Shown here piece after piece: positions 56,561 to 64,000 of a stretch of 64,000 bases of DNA. Source of the stretch: Acidilutibacter cellobiosedens (lineage in GTDB: Bacteria; Bacillota; Clostridia; Tissierellales; Acidilutibacteraceae); NCBI RefSeq assembly GCF_004103715.1, contig NZ_CP035282.1, positions 3,062,501 to 3,126,500 of the forward strand. The letters run 5' to 3'. How positions within the stretch are numbered: the first letter of the stretch is position 1; each line of letters opens with the position of its first letter. The notes beneath the pieces are model-generated. The model made no database searches. It had not been told where the DNA came from and saw nothing but the letters and a program-made list of their open reading frames with translations. Made by a program: the position numbers and the translations under genes.

Positions 56561-57083
56561 AATCTACTTTTATTTCTTCTTCTTCAAAATATCTTGCTAT
56601 GGAATAGAGTAAATCAGATAATCTGTTTAAATATTTCACAACATTTGAATCTATTTCAGCATTTTTTTGAAGAGAAATTGTTCTTCTTTCGGCTCTTCTG
56701 GCAACTGTTCTTGATACATGAAAATATGAAGATGCTTGTCCGGCCCCAGGTAATACAAAACCTGTGGGCTTTTTTACCTTTGCCATATACTTATCTATAT
56801 TTTTTTCAAGATAGTCTATATCCTCATCTTTTATTCTATGAGGAACCTTTGTTTGATCTTCTGTGGCAAGATTGGCTGCAACAATAAAAAGTTTATTCTG
56901 AATATGATTTATTAATTCATATGTATCCTTATCGTCTTTTATATAATTTTTAGCAAGACCCAAAAATGATACCAGCTCATCTACAGTGCCATAACTTTCA
57001 ACTCTTATATCATCTTTTGATACTCTCTTATTGTCAAAAAGACTTGTCTGCCCTTTATCCCCGGTTTTCGTGTATATCTTCAC
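56550..57083 (-). CDS. Cob(I)alamin adenosyltransferase, PduO type
   Basis: A 177-residue enzyme that transfers the adenosyl group of ATP to cob(I)alamin, making adenosylcobalamin, the cofactor of the methylmalonyl-CoA mutase encoded at 13.8-15.9 kb. Signatures are [15 protein letters not shown] at the start, [24 protein letters not shown] and [14 protein letters not shown] start at GTG 57083, eight bases after GGAGG, which yields the usual family N-terminus. It follows the methyltransferase gene by 19 bases and converges with the chemoreceptor. Confidence 0.95.
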   Translation of the reverse strand: MKIYTKTGDKGQTSLFDNKRVSKDDIRVESYGTVDELVSFLGLAKNYIKDDKDTYELINHIQNKLFIVAANLATEDQTKVPHRIKDEDIDYLEKNIDKYMAKVKKPTGFVLPGAGQASSYFHVSRTVARRAERRTISLQKNAEIDSNVVKYLNRLSDLLYSIARYFEEEEIKVDFIH

Positions 57084-57102
57084 AAATAATTCCTCCTTCA
57101 TT

Positions 57103-58242
57103 TTAATTTCTCTTTTTTGGTCTTGGACCATAAAACTGATAATAATTCACTTTAATTTTTCCATTAAATAATTTTCTTCTCCTATCAGCTCTCCTTCCGT
57201 ATATTTTTTCAAACTCCTCGTTAGATGTAAGAAAATAAAGAGACCATGTATCCAAAAAACTGAAAACTTCACCCATTTTTCTGTATAAATCCTCTACTTT
57301 TTCTTTCTCTCCCATTCTCTCTCCATAGGGAGGATTTGATATGATAACTCCGTATTTTTTCTTGGAGCTTAGTTGCAATGCATCCTTTGTTTCATAGGTA
57401 ATACAGTCGTCCACTCCCATCTCATACGTATTCTCTCTTGCAATTTTAACAGCTTCTTTATCAATATCATACCCAAAAATTTTCAGTTCTCTCTCCTGTA
57501 TAATAGATTTCCTTGCAAAAATCTTTTCTTCTTTCCAATATTCTTCTTTTATTTTTTGCCAATCTTCTGCCGCAAAACTTCTCTGTATTCCCGGAGCGAT
57601 ATTTTTCCCTATCATAGCAGCTTCAATGGGAATAGTGCCGGAACCGCAAAATGGATCAATAAGTATTCTCTCCGGACTCCAATAACTTAGTTGAATCATA
57701 GCCGCAGCAATTGTTTCCTTTACAGGTGCATTGACATGCATTTTTCTGTATCCTCTCATATGAAGGGCTTCCCCTGAAGTATCAATGGATAGAGTTGCCA
57801 CATCTTTTAAAATCGAAACCAATATTGTAAATTTAGCTCCTGTTTCTTTAAACCATTCAGTTTTATATTTTGTTTTTAATTTTTCTACAACTGCTTTTTT
57901 AACTATGGCTTGGCAATCTGAAATGCTGAATAGCTTAGAATCCACGGATTTTCCGTTTACGGTAAACTCCCCGTCTTCATCTATCCATTCTTCCCAAGGA
58001 AGTGCTTTAGTTTTTTCGAACAATTCATCAAAGGTTAAAGCCTTAAATTCCCCCATTTTTAAGAATACCCTATCGGCAGTTCTAAGCCAGATATTTGTCT
58101 TTGCAATATCTTTTTCTTCACCTTTAAATGTTACCTTTCCATTTTCAACTTTTAAATCCGTATATCCTAATTTTAAAAGCTCCCTTTTAACTAATGATTC
58201 CAAACCAAAAGTCGAGGTCGCAATAAGTTCTATTTGTCCCAT
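57103..58242 (-). CDS. THUMP-domain RNA methyltransferase (RlmL/YpsC-like)
   Basis: A 379-residue class I methyltransferase. The N-terminal THUMP region (about 40-150) precedes a RlmL-type catalytic domain with LIDPFCGSGTIPIEAAM for SAM binding and IISNPPYGERM as the N6/N2-type catalytic motif. It resembles YpsC-like enzymes thought to make m2G or related modification in 23S rRNA. I start at ATG 58242, with GGGAGG five bases upstream. The adenosyltransferase gene follows. Confidence 0.93.
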   Translation of the reverse strand: MGQIELIATSTFGLESLVKRELLKLGYTDLKVENGKVTFKGEEKDIAKTNIWLRTADRVFLKMGEFKALTFDELFEKTKALPWEEWIDEDGEFTVNGKSVDSKLFSISDCQAIVKKAVVEKLKTKYKTEWFKETGAKFTILVSILKDVATLSIDTSGEALHMRGYRKMHVNAPVKETIAAAMIQLSYWSPERILIDPFCGSGTIPIEAAMIGKNIAPGIQRSFAAEDWQKIKEEYWKEEKIFARKSIIQERELKIFGYDIDKEAVKIARENTYEMGVDDCITYETKDALQLSSKKKYGVIISNPPYGERMGEKEKVEDLYRKMGEVFSFLDTWSLYFLTSNEEFEKIYGRRADRRRKLFNGKIKVNYYQFYGPRPKKRN

Positions 58243-58404
58243 TTTATCCTCCCAATAATTAATTACCTTAATATTATACACCAAAACTAAATTAAATACT
58301 TTTTAAATGAGTACTTTTTAAAATCCTTGGGTATATAATGTTATAGGTTAAATTCTATATGACGAATATAGAAAACAAAAAACAATAGGGAGGGTCTTTA
58401 ATAT

Positions 58405-58779
58405 ATGAAAAATATAGGAGAAACAATTCAAAGCGGAGATTGGAAGGGTGAAAAACATGTGCCTGTAATTCATGCCCCTGAAAAAGTTAAAAAAGGAGAA
58501 GCATTTGAAATAAAAGCAATAGTAGGAGAAAAAATACCTCACCCGAATACTTTGGAACATCACATTTGTTGGATAAAAATATTCTTTCAGCCTAAAGATG
58601 CAAAATTCCCAATAGAAATCGGAAATTCTGAATTCAGTGCTCACGGAGAAAGCGAAATATACAATGAGCCTTCCGTTTCTCTGACTACAAAAATTGATAA
58701 ATCCGGTACAATTCATGCGTTAAGCTATTGTAATATTCACGGTCTATGGGAAAATAGCATAGAAATTTCCGTAGAATAG
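58405..58779 (+). CDS. Class II superoxide reductase-like (neelaredoxin/desulfoferrodoxin) protein
   Basis: A 124-residue single-iron superoxide reductase, reducing superoxide to peroxide without making O2, typical of anaerobes. The Fe site ligands are visible: His in GEKHVPVI, the His residues in PHPNTLEHHICWI and the Cys and His in YCNIHGLWENS. The Glu before KHVP is the usual sixth ligand. There is no N-terminal Dx Cys4 centre, so it is neelaredoxin-like. The ATG follows AGGGAGGG. It is divergent from the methyltransferase gene and ends in a terminator. Confidence 0.94.
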   Translation: MKNIGETIQSGDWKGEKHVPVIHAPEKVKKGEAFEIKAIVGEKIPHPNTLEHHICWIKIFFQPKDAKFPIEIGNSEFSAHGESEIYNEPSVSLTTKIDKSGTIHALSYCNIHGLWENSIEISVE

Positions 58780-58788
58780 TGAGGTAAA

Positions 58789-58824
58789 AGATGAGGCTGT
58801 TAAAAAGAAGCTTCATCTTTTTTT
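58789..58824 (+). terminator. Terminator of the superoxide reductase gene
   Basis: AGATGAGGCT and AGCTTCATCT pair (one G-T pair) around a short loop and are followed by TTTTTTTAT, about 10 bases after the stop. Confidence 0.85.
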
Positions 58825-58854
58825 ATAATAATCTATCTCCTTGTTCTGGTATCC

Positions 58855-58883
58855 TTGACTAAAAGTTATTTATATTATATATT
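58855..58883 (+). promoter_or_regulatory. Sigma-A promoter upstream of the cobalamin riboswitch
   Basis: TTGACT (58855-58860), 17 bases, TATATT (58878-58883). Transcription would start near 58890, just before the riboswitch P1 stem. Confidence 0.75.
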
Positions 58884-58907
58884 TTAATTGTAGTTAAATT
58901 TAATATT

Positions 58908-59070
58908 TAGGTAAAGGTACAAAGATTTATATTTCTTTGTTTAAAAGGGAAACAAGTAAAAGTCTTGTACGGTCCCGCCACTGTGAAGGTGAGAATTTTA
59001 AAATATGCCACTGAGAAATTGGGAAGGCTTAAAATTCTATGAACCTAAGTCAGGATACCTGCCTTTGCTA
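58908..59070 (+). ncRNA. Cobalamin (B12) riboswitch
   Basis: The B12 box AAGTCAGGATACCTGCC (59046-59062) is preceded by the other conserved blocks of the family: AAAAGGGAAAC, GGTCCCGCCACTGT, TGCCACTG and GGGAAGG. P1 forms between TAGGTAAAGG (58908-58917) and CCTTTGCTA (59062-59070). Binding of adenosylcobalamin or another B12 form normally turns off the downstream gene. It precedes a CoA-transferase, not a B12 synthesis or import gene. Confidence 0.93.
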
Positions 59071-59102
59071 ATGCACTAAAAACTCTACGGTAGATAGGGA
59101 GT

Positions 59103-59188
59103 GTTTCAGAATAGAATTATTATGTAAATACATAATGTTATTTTGCTTGTCACAGTTCCTGAAACCGCCGAGTTCAGGAACTTTTTTA
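59103..59188 (+). promoter_or_regulatory. Riboswitch expression platform: antiterminator and terminator
   Basis: AGTTCCTGAA...TTCAGGAACT followed by TTTTTTATT is an intrinsic terminator (59155-59188). GTTTCAG (59103-59109) is perfectly complementary to CTGAAAC (59159-59165) in the terminator's 5' arm, giving a mutually exclusive antiterminator. An open frame starting at 59143 runs through this hairpin and should not be taken as the true gene start. Confidence 0.85.
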
Positions 59189-59217
59189 TTGCCCAAAATC
59201 ATGAGGAGGTTAAAAGA

Positions 59218-60780
59218 GTGATAGAAGATAGAATAAAAGATATTGAGCTAAGAAAAAAAATAACTACAGCTGAAAACGCTGCACTATTTATTAAAAATGG
59301 TATGACAATTGCTACAAGTGGCTTTACTCCTTCAGGATATCCAAAAGCTACACCATTAGCACTTAGTAAAAGAATTAAAAACAATAACGAAAATATAAAA
59401 ATTACATTAATTACAGGAGCTTCCGTCGGAGATGAATTGGACGGTGAATTAGCCAGAAATAATATTACAAAAAAAAGAATTCCCTATCAAACAAATGATA
59501 GCTGTAGAAAAGCTATAAACAATGGAGACATTCAATTTTGTGATGTTCATTTAAGCCTATTGCCTCAATACATTAATTATAATTATTTGGAAGATATAGA
59601 TATCGGAATCGTAGAAGCATCTGAAATTACCGAAAACGGATGTATGATACCAACTACCTCTGTAGGTATAACACCAACTATAGTAAAAAAAGCTAAAAAA
59701 TTAATAATAGAAATAAATACAAGTCAACCAATAGATCTAAGAGGAATACACGACATATATACTTTACCAAATCCCCCAAAAAGAACGCCTATACCTATAC
59801 TAAACTGCAAAGATAGAATCGGTACAAATTATATCCAAATAGATAAAAATAAGATAATCGCCATAGTTTTCACGGATATAAGAGATGATGTTAAAAAATT
59901 AGCAGAACCAAATAAAGACAGTAATTTAATGGCGGAAATTTTTTTGGAATTTTTAGACCATGAAATCAAAGCAGGCAGAATTCCAAGAAAATTATTGCCC
60001 TTTCAATCCGGGGTTGGTTCAGTATCAAATTCAATACTAAATGGATTCTCTCGTTCAAAGTATGATAAGCTTCAATTTTATTCAGAGGTAATACAGGATT
60101 CAATGTTGGACTTAATAGATATAGGAAAAGTACAAATAGCGTCCGGAACTGCTATTTCCCCTTCTCCGGAAGGATTAAATAAATTTTATGATGATATTAA
60201 AAGATATAAATCGAAGATAATATTAAGACCACAAGAGATTAGCAATAACCCGGAAATAATCCGAAGACTCGGGGTCATAGCAATGAATACGGCAATAGAA
60301 GTAGATATATACGGTAATGTAAATTCCTCTAATATAATGGGTGGAAATCTCATGAATGGGATAGGAGGCTCAGGGGATTTTGCCAGAAATGCCTATCTAT
60401 CAGTATTCTTTACAAAGTCCACAGCTAAAAATGAAACTATTTCCACCGTAGTACCTCTTGTATCTCATGTCGATCACACCGAACATGATGTCAACATAAT
60501 TATTACTGAGCAAGGAATAGCGGATTTGAGAGGTTTAAGTCCAAAGGAAAGAGCTATAAGCATAATAAACAATTGTGCTAATCCTATTTATAAGGATTTA
60601 CTTTCGGATTATTTGAAAGAAGCTATGAAGAGTAAAAAGAACATACCTATATTACTAAATAGGGCTTTTAAATGTTTTGAATCATTAGAAAAAACCGACA
60701 CGATGAAAAGAGGCAACATAGTTTATTATGCAAATTTAATAAATAGAAAGGGTGATGACTATGAAGAAAAAAGCAAATGA
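59218..60780 (+). CDS. Acetyl-CoA hydrolase/CoA-transferase family protein (succinate or propionate CoA-transferase type)
   Basis: A 520-residue class I CoA-transferase of the Cat1/AarC type, moving CoA between acyl donors such as succinyl-, acetyl- or propionyl-CoA. The glutamate that forms the glutamyl-CoA intermediate is in FYSEVIQD; the CoA-binding GIGGSGDFARNAY and the C-terminal TEQGIADLRGLSP are family hallmarks. I start at GTG 59218 behind AGGAGG, because the open frame upstream crosses the riboswitch terminator. Together with the mutase and decarboxylase it could activate succinate with propionyl-CoA. Substrates are inferred. A YitT gene overlaps its 3' end. Confidence 0.92.
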   Translation: MIEDRIKDIELRKKITTAENAALFIKNGMTIATSGFTPSGYPKATPLALSKRIKNNNENIKITLITGASVGDELDGELARNNITKKRIPYQTNDSCRKAINNGDIQFCDVHLSLLPQYINYNYLEDIDIGIVEASEITENGCMIPTTSVGITPTIVKKAKKLIIEINTSQPIDLRGIHDIYTLPNPPKRTPIPILNCKDRIGTNYIQIDKNKIIAIVFTDIRDDVKKLAEPNKDSNLMAEIFLEFLDHEIKAGRIPRKLLPFQSGVGSVSNSILNGFSRSKYDKLQFYSEVIQDSMLDLIDIGKVQIASGTAISPSPEGLNKFYDDIKRYKSKIILRPQEISNNPEIIRRLGVIAMNTAIEVDIYGNVNSSNIMGGNLMNGIGGSGDFARNAYLSVFFTKSTAKNETISTVVPLVSHVDHTEHDVNIIITEQGIADLRGLSPKERAISIINNCANPIYKDLLSDYLKEAMKSKKNIPILLNRAFKCFESLEKTDTMKRGNIVYYANLINRKGDDYEEKSK

Positions 60781-61615
60781 ATATATAAAAATTACCGTTG
60801 GAATGTCACTGGTAGCAATCGGTCTATACTTTTTTTTAATGCCAAAAAATCTATCTGTAGGCGGGGCTAATGGTTTAGCTATTGTTATAAATCATTTTAT
60901 CCCGAATTTATCAATCGGACTTCTTATGATAATTATAAATATTTTTCTATTTGCAATTGGCTTTATCTTTATCGGAACTAATTTCGGTTTTAAAACCATA
61001 TATGCAAGTTTTGGGGTCTCGGTTTTGGTATTATTATTTGAAAAAATTTTTCCCATGAAAAAACCATTAGCAAATGATATACTGATACAGCTTATTTTGG
61101 GTGTTATAATATCTGCAATAGGCATGGGCATAGTATTCAATCAAAATGCCTCAACAGGCGGAACAGATATTATAGCCAAAATATTAAATAGGTTCTGGGG
61201 TATAGATTTAGGTCGGGGTGTGCTCATTTCCGATCTTTCAATAACATTGGCAGCTGGCTTCGCCTATGGACTGCAAATTGGCCTGTATTCGTTATTAGGT
61301 GTGTTGCTAAATGGTTTAGTAATAGATGCAGCCATTGAAAGTATGAATATCCGTAAACAAGTTGTTATAGTAAGCAACTACAGCGAGGTAATAAACGATT
61401 ATATAATAAAAAGTTTAGGGAAGGGTGCCACTTTGTATGAAGCTAAAGGAGGATTCACCGGAAGCGATAAAGAGGTTCTTGTAACTATATTAAGCAGAAA
61501 AGATTTTGTATTATTAAAAAATCTCATAAATAGTATAGATAAAAATGCCTTTATAATAGTTCACAATGTTCATGAAGTAATAGGAGAAGGATTTAAGGAC
61601 ATTGAAAATTTTTAA
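60761..61615 (+). CDS. YitT family membrane protein
   Basis: About 284 residues: five to six membrane helices in the first 200 residues, with GLYFFLMPKNLSVGGANGLAIV and NQNASTGGTDIIAKIL, the YitT signature, and a C-terminal soluble DUF2179 domain (about 200-280, GKGATLYEAKGGFTGSDKEVL). Function is unknown in general. I start at ATG 60761, eight bases after AAAGGG; ATG 60755 and GTG 60752 are also in frame. It overlaps the CoA-transferase by 20 bases, so it is under the same cobalamin riboswitch. Confidence 0.9.
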   Translation: MKKKANEYIKITVGMSLVAIGLYFFLMPKNLSVGGANGLAIVINHFIPNLSIGLLMIIINIFLFAIGFIFIGTNFGFKTIYASFGVSVLVLLFEKIFPMKKPLANDILIQLILGVIISAIGMGIVFNQNASTGGTDIIAKILNRFWGIDLGRGVLISDLSITLAAGFAYGLQIGLYSLLGVLLNGLVIDAAIESMNIRKQVVIVSNYSEVINDYIIKSLGKGATLYEAKGGFTGSDKEVLVTILSRKDFVLLKNLINSIDKNAFIIVHNVHEVIGEGFKDIENF

Positions 61616-61618
61616 CCC

Positions 61619-61647
61619 TTGACAAATACAATATCATTTATTATTAT
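61619..61647 (+). promoter_or_regulatory. Sigma-A promoter of tyrS
   Basis: TTGACA (61619-61624), 17 bases, TATTAT (61642-61647), four bases after the YitT stop codon. Confidence 0.8.
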
Positions 61648-61654
61648 ATAATAA

Positions 61655-61883
61655 ATATAAGTTGAACTGTGATGGATAAAGTAGCTCTTTATAATTAAAT
61701 AACAGAAAATAGGTGTCGATGAGAATCCTATAAATTATAAAGATGTGAATTACGCTCCTGAGTTATAATGAGAAATCATTACGGTTACTATCCGTTAAAA
61801 TAGTCAAAGGCATATTTTTATATGCAATTAAGGTGGTACCACGGGTTTTTCTCGTCCTTTACGGATGAGAAAAACCTTTTTTA
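61655..61883 (+). ncRNA. T-box leader of tyrS
   Basis: A tRNA-sensing leader: AATTAAGGTGGTACCACGGG (from 61826) contains the conserved T-box, and it is followed by a terminator with 15-bp arms (61844-61876) and a TTTTTT run. A candidate specifier TAC (Tyr) is at 61751-61753 after GTGAAT. Uncharged tRNA-Tyr should bind the leader and allow read-through into tyrS. Confidence 0.93.
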
Positions 61884-61912
61884 ATATATTTCAAAAGAAG
61901 GAGGATTTACAA

Positions 61913-63145
61913 ATGGAAAATAAAAATGTATTTGACATTCTCAGAGAACGAGGATATATAGAACAAGTTACCTATGAAGATGAAATCAGGGATCTTTTAG
62001 GAAAAGAATCCGTTACCTTTTATATTGGAATTGATGCAACCGGTGATAGTTTAACTTTAGGTCATTTTGTTCAGATAATGATAATGAAGCATATGCAAAT
62101 GGCAGGTCATCGTCCTATAATATTGTTAGGAGGAGGAACTACCATGATAGGAGATCCCACAGGAAAAACAGACATGAGAAAGATGCTTAGTAAAGAGACT
62201 ATTGAACATAATGCAAAGAGGTTTAAAGAACAGTTATCAAAATTTATAGATTTTGATAACGGCAAAGCCATTTTTGCAAACAATGCGGATTGGCTGTCAA
62301 ATCTCAATTATATAGAGTTCATAAGGGAAATTGGAGTCCATTTTTCCGTAAACAAAATGCTTACAGCGGAGTGTTATAAACAAAGATTAGAAAGAGGACT
62401 TACTTTCCTTGAATTCAACTATATGATTATGCAATCCTACGACTTCTTGGAGCTATACAGAAGATACAACTGTAAACTGCAAATAGGGGGAAATGATCAA
62501 TGGTCCAATATCCTCGGAGGATATGATTTGGTTAGAAAAATCGAAAACGATGTGGTATATGCTATGACCTCTAAACTTTTAACAAATTCTGAAGGTAAAA
62601 AAATGGGTAAAACAGAATCGGGTACTATTTGGCTTGATTCTGAAAAAACTTCCCCCTATGAATTTTATCAGTATCTGAGAAATATTGATGATAGAGATGT
62701 AAAGAATTGTCTATTGCTTCTTACCCTTGTTCCGATTGAAGAAATAGAAGAGCTTTGTTCTCCGGGAGGGTCAAAAATTAATAAAGCAAAAGAGATTTTA
62801 GCATTTGAAGTAACTAAAATGGTTCACGGGGAATCAGAAGCAATAAAAGCTCAGAAAGCAGCAAAATCATTGTTCGAAGGAAATGGAGAAGGGGGTTCAA
62901 TTCCTACTACCGAAATAAAGAAGGAAGTATTTGAAAAAGGCATAGGTATACTTAACCTTCTCACGGAAATAGGAATTACTAAATCTAACAGTGAAGGAAG
63001 AAGAATTATAGAACAAAGAGGATTATCTATTAATGGAAGGAAGGTTGACAATTTCAATATTATATTAACATTGGATAGTTTTACCGATGGGAAAATAATG
63101 TTGAAAAAGGGGAAAAAAGTTTATCATCAAATCAAATTAATATAA
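61913..63145 (+). CDS. tyrS: Tyrosyl-tRNA synthetase
   Basis: A 410-residue class I synthetase charging tRNA-Tyr. The HIGH-type motif is LTLGHFV, the tyrosine-binding region is [34 protein letters not shown], the KMSKS-type loop is KKMGKTESG, and an S4 RNA-binding domain ends the protein ([19 protein letters not shown]). I start at ATG 61913 behind AGAAGGAGG; the open frame further upstream overlaps the T-box terminator. A strong terminator follows. Confidence 0.97.
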   Translation: MENKNVFDILRERGYIEQVTYEDEIRDLLGKESVTFYIGIDATGDSLTLGHFVQIMIMKHMQMAGHRPIILLGGGTTMIGDPTGKTDMRKMLSKETIEHNAKRFKEQLSKFIDFDNGKAIFANNADWLSNLNYIEFIREIGVHFSVNKMLTAECYKQRLERGLTFLEFNYMIMQSYDFLELYRRYNCKLQIGGNDQWSNILGGYDLVRKIENDVVYAMTSKLLTNSEGKKMGKTESGTIWLDSEKTSPYEFYQYLRNIDDRDVKNCLLLLTLVPIEEIEELCSPGGSKINKAKEILAFEVTKMVHGESEAIKAQKAAKSLFEGNGEGGSIPTTEIKKEVFEKGIGILNLLTEIGITKSNSEGRRIIEQRGLSINGRKVDNFNIILTLDSFTDGKIMLKKGKKVYHQIKLI

Positions 63146-63170
63146 TATATATTATCTACCATTTTTATGA

Positions 63171-63206
63171 GTACTCTGTAAATTATTACAGAGTACCTTT
63201 TTTTTA
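63171..63206 (+). terminator. Terminator of tyrS
   Basis: GTACTCTGTA, a 5-base loop and TACAGAGTAC form a perfect 10-bp stem followed by CTTTTTTTT. Confidence 0.93.
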
Positions 63207-63363
63207 CTTTTATATCCATCATTCAGAAATTTATCCATATATTAAGGGTTTAAATTAAAAAAAAACAATGATATACTTTTAAACAATTTAAATAATAAAG
63301 GAAAGGGGTGAACTTGAGGATTTAAAAATTTAAAATTAATTTAAAAATTACAGGAGGCAAATT

Positions 63364-64000
63364 ATGAAAACTAAATTTAAGAAAACTATTTTATCATTGG
63401 CAGCATCAACTTTAGTGCTTTCACCATTTAGCATTGCTCATGCAGGTAGTTCCAACTTAGTTTATTATTTACCAAATGAAAGTTGCCCACAAAAAGGATA
63501 CACTATTCCTGGCTATAACAAGACTTCAAATTCTAACTCTAATTCCAATAATATATCTAATGATCAACTATATGAACAACTCGAAAAGTATATTTCAAAT
63601 TACATCAATGTAACTTCATCCCAAAAACCAAGTTGTGGCATTACAATTCCAAAAACAAATAATAATTCCGGAAACAATAATAGCGGAAATCAGCAAAACA
63701 ATGATGATGAACAAGATAATAACGATGAACAAAACAACGAACAAAATAATAATGACGAACAAGACAATGAACAGAATGGTAATAATGGCGGCAACCAAAA
63801 TGAAAATCCGGGAACCGAAAATCCGGGTGATGAAACACCTGCACCATCTAATTCTGTAGAATCAGAAGTCGTAAGGTTGGTAAATATAGAAAGAGAAAAG
63901 GCAGGATTACAGCCTCTAACTCAAAGTTCAGAGTTATCAAATGTTGCAAGACTCAAATCTCAGGATATGGCAGACAATAATTACTTTAGTCATACTTCCC
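63364..64000 (+). CDS. Secreted CAP-domain (SCP/PR1-like, YkwD-type) protein, 3' end cut off
   Basis: The first 212 residues are visible. A signal peptide (KTKFKKTILSLAASTLVLSP, cleavage likely after AHA near residue 27) is followed by a region with two Cys, a low-complexity linker very rich in Asn, Asp, Glu and Gln (about 98-145) and then GTENPGDETPAPS. From about residue 160 the CAP domain begins: VVRLVNIEREKAGLQPL and KSQDMADNNYFSHTS. In spore-formers such proteins occur on the cell wall or spore coat. The ATG follows ACAGGAGG. The frame is open at the window end. Confidence 0.92.
   Translation, partial: MKTKFKKTILSLAASTLVLSPFSIAHAGSSNLVYYLPNESCPQKGYTIPGYNKTSNSNSNSNNISNDQLYEQLEKYISNYINVTSSQKPSCGITIPKTNNNSGNNNSGNQQNNDDEQDNNDEQNNEQNNNDEQDNEQNGNNGGNQNENPGTENPGDETPAPSNSVESEVVRLVNIEREKAGLQPLTQSSELSNVARLKSQDMADNNYFSHTS

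Noticed and set aside
61655-61883. Folded region before tyrS considered as a tRNA gene
   Set aside because: It lacks a cloverleaf and CCA end; the GGTGGTACCACGG block and terminator identify a T-box leader.
63301-63363. Very short leader frame (GTG AAC TTG AGG ATT TAA) behind AAAGGG before the CAP gene
   Set aside because: Five codons only, no attenuator hairpin beside it; probably chance.
63616-63847. Long minus-strand and second plus-strand frames in the CAP-domain gene
   Set aside because: They arise from the simple repetitive Asn/Asp/Gln codons; translations are monotonous Ile/Leu/Val or Met/Lys/Thr runs.

Overview
The window is 64 kb of AT-rich chromosome from a low-G+C, endospore-forming anaerobe of the Firmicutes. 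Sporulation genes (spoIIE, spoVG, spoVT, spoVB, yabP, yabQ), fermentative CoA metabolism, a 1Fe superoxide reductase and the partial 16S leader fit Clostridia or Tissierellia; I cannot name the species. Almost all genes lie on the minus strand. I see no insertion sequence, phage, CRISPR array or tRNA gene.

Read right to left, 45.6 kb to 1 kb follows the Bacillus-type backbone: purR, spoVG, glmU, prs, pth, mfd, prsA-like, spoVT, spoVB, mazG, HU, rqcP, yabP, yabQ, divIC, yabR, spoIIE, yabS, yabT, tilS, hpt, ftsH, coaX, dusB, greA, lysS, then two uracil-DNA glycosylases and an rRNA operon. Two blocks interrupt it. Between spoIIE and the yabS-like gene sits a two-component system plus a polyphosphate-polymerase (VTC), DUF4956 and CotH-kinase module (21.9-27.5 kb). 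Between ftsH and coaX sits a methylmalonyl-CoA mutase, epimerase and Na+-pumping decarboxylase operon (8.9-15.9 kb) plus a P1-family peptidase.

The right part (45.7-64 kb) holds murC, an LCP cell-wall ligase, hbd and crt, a nitroreductase, pgi, a PAS/PP2C phosphatase, a chemoreceptor, a cobalamin adenosyltransferase, an rRNA-type methyltransferase, a superoxide reductase, a CoA-transferase and YitT-family protein behind a cobalamin riboswitch, tyrS behind a T-box, and a truncated CAP-domain surface protein.

Together the CoA-transferase, mutase, MeaB, epimerase, adenosyltransferase and Na+ decarboxylase could make a complete cycle converting succinate to propionate plus CO2 while pumping Na+. 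The most unexpected items are a dispersed intergenic repeat family of about 100 bp (six copies plus one fragment) with a terminator-like hairpin, a conserved ATTAATA loop and a conserved CCTATRGG-type tail, and the cobalamin riboswitch with an explicit terminator/antiterminator in front of a CoA-transferase. A consensus sigma-H promoter at spoVG, a 21-bp-spacer promoter at spoIIE, and an operator-like dyad over the start of crt-hbd are further regulatory features visible directly.
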